A program made the position numbers and the translations under genes. Shown here one piece after another: positions 11,406 through 23,175 of a stretch of 64,000 bases of DNA (position 1 is its first letter; each line of letters opens with the position of its first letter). Source of the stretch: Tethya wilhelma (Eukaryota; Porifera; Demospongiae; Tethyida; Tethyidae); assembly GCA_964030475.1 (NCBI GenBank), contig CAXIPT010000003.1, positions 6,206,511 through 6,270,510 on the forward strand. Reading direction: 5' to 3'. Under the pieces are notes generated by a model. That model saw only the letters and a program-made list of their open reading frames with translations. It had not been told where the DNA came from and did not search any database.

Positions 11406-12208
11406 AGTGTATGTCCCATTGTGTTTGTGCCACCCATTGGTGTGTGCGAATTTGTGCAGGTATGAACTTGCCCATGATTTTAATGTGGAGGCTTCAATGT
11501 ATAGTGTGTTAGTATGGGATAGTGGAAGTGTCTTTATCATGTGTTACCATGCTGTTATTAACCCTTGGTGCGCATGCGCACCAGGGGTTATGGTAGTTGT
11601 CCCAGTGCATGACAAGGAAGGTCAGAGGTGGTATCAAAAATTGAATTTTCAATAGAATCACCTGATTCTTTCTAAATGCAATTGTGTGTATCAAGACAAT
11701 ATTGATTATATGTTTGATTATATTATATATATTATATGTTTTCTGCATCATTGAAAGGGCATGGATGTGAATATGCTTCTGTATGGGAATAAACCTGCCC
11801 TGTGTGGCAAAATGACTTTCTATGTGAACAGCTACAACAGTATGCCTAAAATATGCTGCAAGATGACTACTTGTGAATACACCTTGTCACTGCTCATCAC
11901 TCCACTTTTTGTCTGTATCCTGCCTGAATGTGTTTGTTGCTGTACATTCCAGAGACTAATGTCTTACATGTTTTGATGTGTTCTTGGATCTCCATACTTA
12001 GGGTGGCTTTGCTACCCTTGGTTTGTATTTTCAGGTTATCTAGTTTGTTTTTTGGTGTTGTGTTTATCATTGGAAGTTTGTCTTTCTCTCTTGTATCAAT
12101 TCCCTGCTAAGCAGAAGTGGGTATAAAACAATCTGTGTCAACTGTTGCATTTTGGAAAGTTTATGTATCCTCTTTGCTCTTCTCTCTAATATGATATGGA
12201 TTTGATAA

Positions 12209-12600
12209 GTCCACTTTGTTGATATTAAATTTTGATGAACCTACAAATCATCTTGATGTGGAGACAGTTGAAGCATTAGCCAAAGTATTTAAGAAACTCA
12301 ACATCCATCCTATACGTATGGTCTTCAAATCCAATACAAGATGTGTATTCAAGCCTATCTCAATGGAGATGGCATGGGCCACAGAACACATATATATTTG
12401 TTCTTTGTCCTAATGAAGGGAGAGTTTGATGCACTCCTGAAGTGGCCATTTGAACATAAAGTCTCACTCATTCTAGTTGATCAGAACCACAGGAAACACA
12501 TAGTACAAGCATTCAAGCCAACAGCAGATAGTAGCTCTTTCAGACGACTGGTGAGCGACATGAATGTTACATCTGGGTGCCTACAGTTTGCTACTTACTT
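12209..12600 (+). pseudogene. ABC-F Walker B piece joined to a TRAF MATH piece, unit 1
   Basis: 12216-12300 encodes LLILNFDEPTNHLDVETVE and ALAKVFKKLN, the DEPTNHLD region of ABC-F ATPases. After about 35 bp, 12338-12600 encodes a TRAF MATH segment: MCIQAYLNGDGMGHRTHIY, LMKGEFDALLKWPFEHKVSL and SSSFRRLVSDMNVTSGC. Relative to unit 2 one base is lost near 12312, so the two halves are in different frames. The MATH domain is incomplete at both ends: its W-x-I start and the final I-K-D-D strand are missing. I treat it as a non-functional chimeric fragment. Confidence 0.8.
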
Positions 12601-12619
12601 CAGTGTTTGCAATGTTGCA

Positions 12620-12672
12620 ATGAGTACAAGATGTGTATTCAGGCTTACCTCAATGGAGATGGCATGGGAGGG
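12620..12672 (+). pseudogene. Short TRAF MATH exon fragment
   Basis: This encodes EYKMCIQAYLNGDGMG, the same MATH segment that already occurs upstream at 12338, now placed after the more C-terminal piece. The order is scrambled, as expected after head-to-tail duplication of an exon-bearing segment. Confidence 0.65.
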
Positions 12673-13605
12673 GGTGTATTTTTGTAACTGTTGTGGTTGA
12701 TTGTGTGACATAAGTATCACATGTGGATAGATGTCCCTCATGTACAGTGTATGTCCCATTGTGTTTGTGCCACCCATTGGTGTGTGCCTACTTGTGCAGG
12801 TATGAACTTGCCCATGATTTTTAATGTGGAGGCTTCAATGTATAGTGTGTTAGTATGGGATAGTGGAAGTGTCTGTATCATCTGCTGCCATGCTGTTATT
12901 AACCCTTGGTGCACATGCGCACCAGGGGTTATGGTAGTCGTCCCAGTGCATGACAAGGAAGGTCAGCTCTAGGCATATAACAGGGTGGTGGGATGGGATC
13001 TCGAAGGGGATAATCTATCCGGTGATCCTGGGACAATAGAATCGCCTGATTCTTTCTAAATGCAATTGTGTGTATCAAGACAATATTGATTATATGTTTG
13101 ATTATAATTATAATATTATATAATATGTTTTCTGCATCATTGAAAGGGCATGGATGTGAATATGCTTCTGTATGGGAATAAACCTGCCCTGTGTGGCAAA
13201 ATGACTTTCTATGTGAACAGCTACAACAGTATGCCTAAAATATGCTGCAAGATGACTACTTGTTTATCATGAATACACCTTGTCACTGCTCATCACTCCA
13301 ATTTTGTCTGTATCCTGCCTGAATGTGTTTGTTGCTGTACATTCCAGAGACAAATGTCTTACATGTTTTGATGTGTTCTTGGATCTCCATACTTAAGGTG
13401 GCTTTGCTACCCTAGGTTTGTACTTTCAGGTTTTCTAGTTTGTTTTTTGGTGTTGTGTTTATCATTGGAAGTTTGTCTTTCCCTCTTGTATCAATTCCCT
13501 GCTAAGCAGAAGTGGGTATAAAACAATCTGTGTCAACTGTTGCATTTTGGAAAGTTTATGTATCCTCTTTGCTCTTCTCTCTATAATATGATATGGATTT
13601 GATAA

Positions 13606-13957
13606 GTCCAGTTTGTTGATATTAAATTTTGATGAACCTACAACTCATCTTGATGTGGAGACAGTTGAAGCATTAGCCAAAGTATTTAAGAAACTCAATG
13701 TCCATCCTTATACGTATGGTCTTAAAATCCAATACCAGATGTGTATTCAGGCCTATCTCAATGGAGATGGCATGGGCCACAGAACACATATATATTTGTT
13801 CTTTCTCTTAATGAAGGGAGAGTTTGATGCTCTCCTGAAGTGGCCCTTTGAACATAAAGTCTCACTCATTCTAGTTGATCAGAACCACAGGAAGCACATA
13901 GTACAAACATTCAAGCCAACAGCAGATAGTAGCTCTTTCACATCTTTCTTTCATTAG
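13606..13957 (+). pseudogene. ABC-F/TRAF-MATH in-frame chimera, unit 2
   Basis: A single 114-codon open frame (13613-13957) joins an ABC-F segment (LILNFDEPTTHLDVETVE, with N to T in the motif) to a TRAF MATH segment (MCIQAYLNGDGMGHRTHIY, LMKGEFDALLKWPFEHKVSL, KHIVQTFKPTADSSS). It then diverges and stops. ABC-F proteins are paired-ATPase translation factors and TRAFs are signalling adaptors; no known protein joins them, and each part here is a fraction of its domain. The start codon follows an AT-rich stretch with no obvious promoter. It could be a recently formed chimeric ORF but is more likely a by-product of duplication. Confidence 0.7.
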
Positions 13958-14274
13958 TGTATTTAACATGATAAAGATGGTTTGTGTTGAACCTGAGTGG
14001 GTTCTTTGTTCCTTAATTAGCTGATAATATGTTGAGGAACAGTATACTTTAGATGACTATAACAACACCCCAGGCCCTGTACAGCTATAGCTGAGATCAC
14101 AAAGTAACTCTGCAATAGTTAGTGTATTTGTGTCACGGATTTAGTTTGCTTACTCATTATGATGGTCCAGGTGGATAGTAATGTATACTGAACACTATGC
14201 AGAAAATTGCAGTATAAACTTGGTCGTGTGCGTGCAATGTGTACCATGCCCTCTCTTTTTTTTGGCCCTCTCTT

Positions 14275-14361
14275 TAGCGTCAATCCCAGGCTCCTCCTCG
14301 TGTATGCATTTCTTCCTCTCCTTGTTTTTGAAATGCGAGGAGGACCCTGGGAACGAGGCCA
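14275..14361. mobile_element. Short MITE, TAGCCTCGTTCCCAGGC family
   Basis: Inverted ends (tagcgtcaatcccaggctcc and cctgggaacgaggcca) are flanked by ccctctctt at 14266-14274 and ccctctccc at 14362-14370, a 9-bp duplication with two mismatches. The same ccctctccc target with a left end of this family appears at about 16877-16900. Confidence 0.75.
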
Positions 14362-14429
14362 CCCTCTCCCTTCTTGTGGCCTTTGTAGACTGCCACCTGC
14401 TCCCATTATCAGCTAATCAGAGCTTGCTG

Positions 14430-14562
14430 CTGGACCAACTGTGGCTCTTTCAGACGACCAGTGAGAGACATGAATGTTGCATCTGGTTTTCCACAGTTTG
14501 CAATGAGTACAGGATGTGTATCCATGCTTATCTTAATGGAGATGGCATGAGTGGTGGGGGGT
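14430..14562 (+). pseudogene. TRAF MATH exon fragments, scrambled
   Basis: A piece encoding FRRPVRDMNVASGFPQFA is followed directly, in another frame, by EYRMCIHAYLNGDGM. The C-terminal MATH segment thus precedes the central one, as at 12540-12672. The fragments are frameshifted and lack flanking exons. Confidence 0.7.
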
Positions 14563-14633
14563 GTTTTAGTAACTGTTGTGGTTGATTGTTTGACATACAA
14601 GTGCCACTTGTGGATAGGTGTCCATAGTTTCTG

Positions 14634-15456
14634 AAAGGAACTGTGTCACTATATAAGCACTGTTTTGTTACGAAAAATAAAATGCGTGACGTTTTGTGAC
14701 ATTTTTTGTTGACAAATGCGCAATATACGTACATACACGGAGCTAATACCCGGGCGTGGTACCCAGATCGCGCAAGAAACAAAACAAAAAACGTCACAAA
14801 CGGTCATAGAACATCATAAAATGTCACACATTTTTGGGGCGAGCCTGAGCGAGCCCCATTGGAACGGTGAAACATTGAGGCAACTGTAACGGCGTTGACC
14901 AAACCGGAAATAGCATGCTCAAATTATGCGAAAAGTTAAAAGAAAAATTAAACATCCTGACCTCAGATTTATTTACGGTATTTCTATTTACATGCGCGCA
15001 CGCAAAATCGAAGAACATTGAAAGAGCTAGAGCTAGACGGGCTGTCCTACAAACATATGCTTCAAGTTAGTTGTTGCTTTAGTCTAACAGTACTGGCAGT
15101 CTACCACACGCAGTCAGCTCAGTCTGACAGTCACTGCCACTCCGTCAGTCTCACAGCCTGACAGTAATGTTACTCACAGTCAGCTAAGCCTAGCTTGTTT
15201 CTTCACTCCTTCCTGGCAGGCAAATGGGCAGCCAGCCTGCATGCTTGTGGTCTTGAGTTGTACTTTATATGACATAATCTATAGGCTAGAATCATTTCAA
15301 TTTTGCCCATAACAAGATCATGCTCTTATTTTATACTTTGTACTAGCATAGTCCTGTGAATGAAGATCCTTCGCTCAGGCTCTCCCAACGATGTTTTCCA
15401 TCTGACTAGTGTTTTTAGTAACAAAACACCGCTTATATAGTGACACAGTTCCTTTA
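14634..15456. mobile_element. Terminal-inverted-repeat element (aaaggaactgtgtcactata family)
   Basis: The left end (14634, aaaggaactgtgtcactata) is the inverse of the right end near 15425-15456. The interior holds gtgacgttttttg-like words in both orientations and no transposase. A compact copy of 228 bp lies at 51593-51820, a partial one at 45709-45865, and a right-end remnant at about 17340-17417. Confidence 0.75.
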
Positions 15457-15463
15457 ATACACA

Positions 15464-15470
<7 letters not shown>

Positions 15471-15499
<29 letters not shown>
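15471..15499. repeat. (AC)n microsatellite
   Basis: About 14 AC units; counterpart of the GT tract at 9293-9334 in an inverted duplicate. Confidence 0.95.
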
Positions 15500-15503
<4 letters not shown>

Positions 15504-15605
15504 GTGCCATGGTTACCCATAATTAGATTTATGAATATGCGATAATGCATTAGAGTGATACATTATTCATAACGAAATAACATTTGGAACCTGTATGTGT
15601 GTACC
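15500..15605. repeat. Inverted duplicate of 8965-9290, uninterrupted
   Basis: On the minus strand this matches 8965-9015 joined to 9249-9290 with the MITE at 9016-9248 absent, so it preserves the pre-insertion site. Confidence 0.85.
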
Positions 15606-15805
15606 TGGTTGACATATGGACATGTACTGATTATTAGGTTACCATAGCATTATGAAAAATTGATACTAGTTGATTGGTGCCAGGATCTTTTGAGGGGAAG
15701 CTGTATGATGATAGTAGCAACACATGCCTTGCAATAATGTTATGAATAATGCTACCTAATATTCGGTACATGCCCACATATCAAGTGTGTGTGACATCCA
15801 CAAGC

Positions 15806-15846
<41 letters not shown>

Positions 15847-15852
15847 GCACAC
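15806..15852. repeat. (AC)n microsatellite
   Basis: About 20 AC units. Directly after it, 15855-15931 encodes GGTVDNVINQILTELGYYL followed by a short tail and a stop, preceded by an AG. This could be a terminal exon, but no family is recognisable and I do not call it separately. Confidence 0.9.
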
Positions 15853-15931
15853 AGGTGGAACAGTAGATAATGTCATCAACCAGATCTTGACAGAGTTAGG
15901 GTACTATCTTCGGAGCCACCAGCCATCCTAA

Positions 15932-17700
15932 CATGAAGGTAAAGGGGAACATTTGTAACTCTAGTGGTGTGTTGATGACCCTGTTACATCTCTCTTGATA
16001 CCAGCTGCACATGCATGGTGCTTGTTGTCAGTACTGGGTGGTCTACATTGGGTGGGTCTCTAGGAAAAATTTCCTGATAATTTGTTATTAGCTGAGGCAT
16101 TGTTATTCTGTAACCTTATCACATGCTGAGCACCTCTGTCTCTCTGTACACACTTGTACTGCATTTGACCAGGACTGCATGTGTGCACCTCAGCTCCAAT
16201 TTGATTGGTTGCTGCTGTGTTGCTGTTGTGACCAAACAAGGAAACATGAAGGACTGTGTATGTGATATGTTGTTGCTCTATTTATATTGGAATTTTTTAC
16301 TACAAAAACTGTAATTGTTATGTAATCAGCTTTTAATGCTTTCATACAGTGGGGTACCTATTGTGTAGCAGGACAGCCATTAAATTGATTTTGTCCTATT
16401 ACCTGACTTCCATTATGTCTCTACAAGTGTCATAGCTAGTAAGACCTTTTGTTTCTTCCTGTACCCATACATTTTAACACATAGCCTACCACAGCCATGG
16501 CTGATTGAAGTGTACAATTCTATTAGTGTATTTAGCATGATAAAGAAGGACTGTGTTAATCTGGGTGGCTTCTTTATTCCTTAGATGATATGTTGAGGAA
16601 TTTAGATATGTAGGTACATATGTACGTATCCATTTAGCTTTCTGGTAATTTTCTCTGTACAGCCAGGAGCTCATGAAGGCCTTCTCCTGGTACAGCTATA
16701 GATATAAGATCACAAAATAACTCATTTTTGACTTGTGATAGTGCAATATAGTTAGTATATTTGTGTCACGCTTACTCGTTATGATGGTCCATGTGGATAG
16801 TAATGTATACTGATGAACACTATGCAGAAAATTGCAGTATAAACTTAGTTGTGTGCATGCAATGTGTACCAGGCCCTCTCCCTAGCCTCCTTCCCAGGCT
16901 TCTCCTCATGTCCATTCTACTTTTCACCACCATTGACCATAGATATTAGATAATTAGTGCGATATCTGACCTAAACCATAGATTATATAGACTACGTACA
17001 TACACACCTCATGAGAAAAAAGCCAATATACAAAATGAAAGTGCAGCGCTCAGCATGGCTTCAACATGCTTACATACATTGAGTTACCAGACCATCACAG
17101 AAGCCATAATAAAGTCATTGGCGTAGGGTTTGAGAGGGTGATGTTAGTGTTGTGTTGTGTAGTGTATGTGCCGTTGATAGCACTGTTGGTCCAAGAATAC
17201 AAGCTTGACCAGAAACCTTATATATACAGTTTAAGTGCACTTTTGCATCTAACGGCTGACCACATTATGCAATTGTACGCAAGTAGTAACATGTGCATGT
17301 ACATGGAGCAAATATGCAAACATTAAATGTGCACATTTTCTAGACACCGAGAAATACAAATAAAATGTCGCAATTTTTATTTTTAGTGACTACAATTCTA
17401 CTGATACAGTTCCTTTAACTCAGGAAGGGAAAGTAAACCACCCACTGTATCTCTACCTCTTCCCATAGTGAAGACATGCATGAGGAATGCCATTGCCAAT
17501 CACAGAAAATTATTTTATGGATCTAGTATGGTTGTACTTCAAACAGAGAGATCCCGATTGAGTAAAAAAAAAAAAGAACTAAGGCTGTGGCATAATATGG
17601 AGTGTAAAGTTACTTGTATGCAGAGATCAATTTGTATTGTTGCTGTAGTTAGGGTTCTGTTGTGTACACACTTCTGTTGTTATGTACCTTGTTGCAAAGA
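15932..17700. other. No confident gene; partial copy of the 13960-14230 segment
   Basis: 16500-16900 is a diverged repeat of 13945-14270. A segment at 17010-17130 resembles 24955-25085 (words gtgcagcgct.agcatggcttca and gaccatcacagaagcc). No frame is shared well enough between copies to support a gene. Confidence 0.45.
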
Positions 17701-19434
17701 GAGAGACACAGGTGTAGTAGGGAAATCACATGTCGGTGTTATTCCTGCCCACCTGTGGCCTGTAATTCCCTGGTGTACAGTTGTACATAATGCGATATCC
17801 ATTAGCAATTGTTTTTGATGATTTTTCGACACTGTCTGTGGGTGGCTGCCTCCATTCCTCTAACTCCCAGTGCAACACTAGCTAGTGATTGAGTGGGACA
17901 TTGAAAGAAATCAGCTGTTGGTACTGAACCTCCTCCTCTGATTCTACACAATACTTATTGAACCAACTGTGGTGCACTTTTCACTTTCCATAACTACAAA
18001 ATCTGACATTGATGTGTACTTTAATTAAACAGCCTTGTAGTAAATTTGATGCTCAATGAAAGTTGTGTTTTGGTTTCCCCTGATTAAATTATGAAGGGAC
18101 TGTTAGTACAATGCAAGCTATATACCCATCAGTTTTGATTGCTAACCTTATGTCAATTGTTGTCCACACATCACTGAGTGATGTAGTTACTGGCATGTGT
18201 CGTGCGTCGATGTGTACTAAACTAAGGATTTTTCATAATGTTTGACTTGTAGCTTTCTACAGTGAGCTCCTGTTGACTAACATACACTATCATTAGTAAT
18301 TAATTGAGGCATTAGATGGCAAGAGTCCATGGAACAGTTTATGTAATGAAGGGCTTAGGCTTTTTCCACAAAATGACCAGACACCTCCAGGTGTTGATGT
18401 AAGCCTGCTGATCTAATAGTCCTACACATGTGGGTGGAACAATGCCACGATACATGGATACATGGATTGGGAAAGTTTCACTAAGTGACTTATTTTGCTT
18501 ATTCATAGTTTATTCATGCCACTCAATCTCAGTAAGCCCTTCCCTTCATGCAGCCATCAAAAACAATTAGGTTTCAATCCCAGACCACCACAAAAGCCAT
18601 TATAGTGATCCACAGACATATGGTCTGGGAGATTCTGTGGTCAGACAAACTGGAAAAAAACACTCGCACACTGTCCGAGGTTTAAGTTGCTTAATGCTTA
18701 GAACCACATGCTCCGTTGCTATGACACTACCACAGTTCTTGGTTGTGTGTTGTGTCCTTACTTGGTTGTATGTTGTGTCCTTGCTCACCTTGGTGTGTTG
18801 TCTTCGTGTTATGAGTGGTGTGGGAATGAGCAGATTATATTATCGGTAGCATTGCATGATTATAACTAAAACAAGCAGTAGCATAAAGGATGGTATATTG
18901 AAAAATTGGTTCAGAGTTTAATGATTGATTGTTGACGCAGTAAAAATTGAATTATGTATTGAAATCACCTGATTCTAGTCAGTCATTTCCTTGGTGTTTA
19001 TCATGTCTGGTTTAGAGGAAGTTTGTCATCTCTTGTCAGTGTAGTGCCATGTGAGGCTACCCAGGGGGCCTATATAGGAGAGGGGAAAACATTTTTAGTT
19101 CAACTTATGACATTGAATAGCTATATAAGTAATTTTAGTGATCTGTAGCCTGAGTATGAAGTTCAGCTGCATGGATATGAATATGTTTTCTGTGCATCTG
19201 TTGTTGATCTATAGCTAGGCTATATTGTTGATGAATTAACAATCAATGGCTGCATATACCCATTATCAAGTTGTACAACTGTGTGTGTTTTCAAATCTTC
19301 ATGTGGCATGTGTACAGACATGTGTTTCCTTTTTTTTGTACTCTATTCCATTGTCATTTCTACTGACATCACCTGCTTCTCACATGATTCACTGTGTAAG
19401 GTCTATAATTAGAAGCCATGGAGTGTAGGTTTAA

Positions 19435-20040
19435 CCCTTTAGGGCCTGAATTATTTATGCATACTTAATTAGACTTTATGAATATTAAATTAGCTTTGTC
19501 TTTTGTATATTTTTGTTCTTGCTATAGCCATAGCTGCTCTCTTTCTTTACTAGTTTTACTTAGCTATGGTTGGACTAAGCCATAGCTGTATCAATTCTGT
19601 TCTAAGTTAGTATTTGTTTACTTCAAACGCTTGCAAAACGGAAGCAGTTAAAGTTCGCCAAATTACTAGCAAACTTTTGGCTTTTTTTCTAGCTAGCAAA
19701 GCAGGACTACAGAAGCGATTAGCTGCAGGTATAGCCTAAGCCTCCCTGCACCTCCATAACTAGCGTCAAGCTTCTCCTGCAAAGCACTAGGAAAAAAACG
19801 TGAGTTTAAAACCGATGGTCTCGATCGTGACGCACACGCGACCTTTGACTTCTAACGTGTATATCGCCACACCCACTAATTAGATCTGGGTCAAACTTGG
19901 TATTTTACTAGTGCACTACCTTACCTAATTGCATAGCGAGTCTAGAGCCCACAGCTAAAACGCCATGGCTAGAATAAAAAATATGCGATAAGTTGCAAAA
20001 AATCGCGAACGTTTAATACGCGCATATCAGCCCTAAAGGG
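19435..20040. mobile_element. piggyBac-type MITE with TTAA duplication and a preserved empty site
   Basis: The ends ccctttagggcctga and tcagccctaaaggg are inverted. TTAA lies at 19431-19434 and 20041-20044. The paralogous copy near 26460-26480 reads through the same flank with one TTAA and no insert. CCC termini with TTAA duplication define the piggyBac superfamily. The 606-bp interior has no transposase; it includes scattered tagctag-like words and a G+C-rich patch near 19820-19860. Confidence 0.92.
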
Positions 20041-22969
20041 TTAAAAATACCACAACTCTTAATTCTTCGACCATAACTGGGGGTGGACACATTGAATCCA
20101 TTACTATAGAGATTCTTCCTGTGACCCACTCAATGACTAGGCAGCAATACTCTGTTCATGTTTACCATTTTAGTATTAGCATCATTTCCATTCATATACC
20201 ATCAGCTGTTGTAGCACTGTTGCATGTGATCACCCATGAATGTGATGATACACATTGCCTTTGTGTGAAGTAACCACATGACTCGAACATTTTTTAAGTT
20301 TAAATGGTGTGTTTGAGTAGGTGGGGGTATTTCCTCGGCCATTGTAGTTGTACAATAACCATTACTAAAACAGTATCACATCTGAATTCTCCTAAGCAAG
20401 CTGACCATAGCTAGCTCATAGGAAAAGTTTTTATAAAGTGCTTCACCTCATGATCGTGTGAAGCGTGCGCATTCCATAGCAGCTGCTATGATAAACAGCC
20501 TCAGGACAACTTAGGGGATTATTTTTCATCAAGTAAGAAAGGATGTTTATGTCCAATCCAGTGGGTAAGCATTTCATAGCTGCTTTGTTTCTTTCTGGTC
20601 CATCGATGATAGTTTATCTCTATATAATGCCGTGTCGCCACAACTTTATTTAGGTGGGTGGTAGCAACAATATAAGTAACAGTCTCTTATAGTGGTGGTT
20701 TTCCTTCATTATCAACTGGACTAGGTATATGGTGTGTAGTTGCTTGGGTTGCTTCCTGTCCTGTTTGCTACAACTAAGGATGTTTGTGAAAGATAAGCAT
20801 TTGATGTGTTTTATGCGAGTTGTTTCATGTGTGTAAACACTGCACACCTAGCCCCATTTTTGTGAAAGAGCTAACTAGCGGGTTCCTCTAAGCATCTCCT
20901 TTTCAAGCTCTTGACAAGTGTGTTGTACTATTGTCCGATTCCTGATGCCCATAAATGTATAGAGCGGTATTATTATGTATTAAAGTGCACAATACATACA
21001 TGTAGAGTGCCATTACCACAAAGTTGGACATTGGTGTACTTTAAACAGTCTTAGTTGTTAGTACTCAATGAAAGTTTTTTTGTGTGTGTGTGATGGGGTT
21101 ACCCTGATTGGGAAGGGACTGTTTGTTGGTAGAATGCAAGCTACCCACATTGGGTTGCTAATCTCTGACAATCGTTGCAACAGAAAGTAGCAGAACCTTC
21201 TGTTGCTACAACTGACACACACTCCACTTGGATTGTAGGACATTGTTTTGATTATTAATTCAAATTCTGTATCGATTAATACATGGCTTACAGTCGATTT
21301 ATTGACAATATTCATACCAACAAAATTAAATTTCAATTCTCTGGGGAAATGATGAATTGAAGGATGCACTTTGTGAGAAATTGAGAAATCTCTGACCTTG
21401 TGGCATAAATGTTAGTGCTTGGCTAGCAACGGTGAAGCCACAACCCAATAGAGACATAATTTTTATTTGCTGGTTACTATTGGTAACTACGCTTTATAAA
21501 CTAGGTATGCATACACTATTGGTGCATGACCCAATGGACATGTTATTTGCTGGTAACTACTACTAGGTGAAGTTCAGACTTCAGAGATGGTTCAACAGGG
21601 TCAAAAAGGTCAAGTAATTATTGTGAATTCCAATCACATGCGCCACATATCAGATTCTGTATGGAAGGAGCAATCAACCACTGTATGCTTTGTTTGTATT
21701 GTGGTTTTGTGGTGGATATTTCAGCAATTAAAGCCTACCAACCAAGCATCCATTTTTAGCAATCGCTTCTCTTCCATATATGAGTAAATCATAAACTTAC
21801 TTAGGACCCCCCCAGACAGTGAGTGTCTGTGTGGTTCCAGTTTGTCTGATTGCAAAATCTCGTAGACAATTCTGTGATCGCTGTTATGGCTTTTGTGATG
21901 GTTACAGTCACAGAAATGTTATAATAATATTTATGTAGAATCATAAAATTGGGCAAGTAAAGTACTATCTAATCTGGCTTCAGCATCTGGAGTGTTTATT
22001 GCTGCCTCCCCCTGATTGCTAGCCTCATTCCCAGGCTCCCTTTCCAGAATTGAAGTAAAGTGCACAAAATGCAAACATTTGGAAATGGACTGTTTTTTTT
22101 TTGTTTGTTTGTTTTTCTTGGTAGCAACGGATGTAGCCAAAACAAGCAGTAGCTAAAGGATGCTATAATGAATTTGGTTCAGAGTAAAAAAATTGATATT
22201 ACTATAAAAACTATAAAAATTGAATTATGTATTAAAATCACCTGATTCTATTCAGCCATTGCCTTGGTGTTTTATCATGTCTGGTTTAGAGGAAGCTTGT
22301 CATCTCTTGTCAGTGTAGCGTCATGTGAGGCTACTAGGTTAAACCAAGGGCTTATAAACTAAAGAAGAGGACATGCATCAGTCAGCTATCAAAATATACT
22401 GAGATGCATGCCCTCTTCTCCTTGGAGTTTATATGCCCTTGGTTAAACTACTATGATATTGAATAGCTAAGTATTTTCATTATGTGCAACCTCAATGCAA
22501 AGTTCACTCGATATGAATAATGTTTCTCTTCGCATGTGGTTTAATGCACCTATTGTCGGTATTTGAAAGAACAATCGATAGCTGCATATTCGTGTGCCCA
22601 TATAGCATTGTCATGTTGTACATATACACCGTGTGTATATCTTAAAATCTTCACATTGTAAAGTTGACATGTATTTCTTGTCTTTCTATATTCTGTTCCA
22701 TTGTCATTTCTACCGACATCACACCGTTACTCACTGTGTACCATGTAAGGCTGGAAGTGTTGTCAGGAAGGCACTCTTCATTAATCTTGTGACCCAGTCA
22801 ATGATGAAGCAGTAATATAACTTGCATATTTAGCATCAGTTTTTTGGTTCGTGTGATCACCCATATGTATAATTTGATAACATACATAGCCAGTCTCTGT
22901 GTCAAGAAACCACATGTTTCTAGCATTTTTCGATTTAAATGGCACATTTGAGTAGGTGGAAGATACGTA

Positions 22970-23175
22970 CCGTATAGCTCCAAATTTTCGTGGTTCAAAA
23001 AGTTCGTGAAAAGTCTGTCTTTGCCGTTTTGAGCTAATTTTCGTGAATCACGATCTCTGAAATTATATTGCCGATATACGGTTTTCTAAATTTACGTGGA
23101 GAAAATTTTCGTGATATACGGTCAAATCACGAAATTCACAAAAATATTGTACCATGAAAATTTGGAGCTATACGG
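22970..23175. mobile_element. Mariner-like MITE (CCGTATAG termini)
   Basis: Ends ccgtatagctccaaatttt and aaaatttggagctatacgg are near-perfect inverted repeats, flanked by TA at 22968-22969 and 23176-23177. The paralogous segments near 20320 and 26730 lack it. No coding content. Confidence 0.9.

Larger units (their letters stand above)
11406..13960. repeat. Tandem duplication of a ~1.3-kb unit carrying ABC-F/TRAF pieces
   Basis: Unit 1 (about 11406-12735) and unit 2 (about 12738-13960) are near-identical head-to-tail copies with an offset of about 1.33-1.40 kb. Both contain a short palindrome around TGCGCATGCGCA (11570-11600 and 12900-12930), an AT-rich centre and the chimeric fragment at the 3' end. 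A diverged third relative extends from about 7550 to 8752. Confidence 0.85.

Noticed and set aside
11570..11600. Short GCGCATGCGC palindrome as a regulatory site (also at 12900, 33882, 34985, 58012)
   Set aside because: It always occurs within repeat copies, so recurrence reflects duplication rather than selection for a site.
14119..14585. Overlapping open frames on both strands
   Set aside because: They span a MITE and frameshifted TRAF scraps; the recognisable residues come only from the TRAF pieces reported separately.
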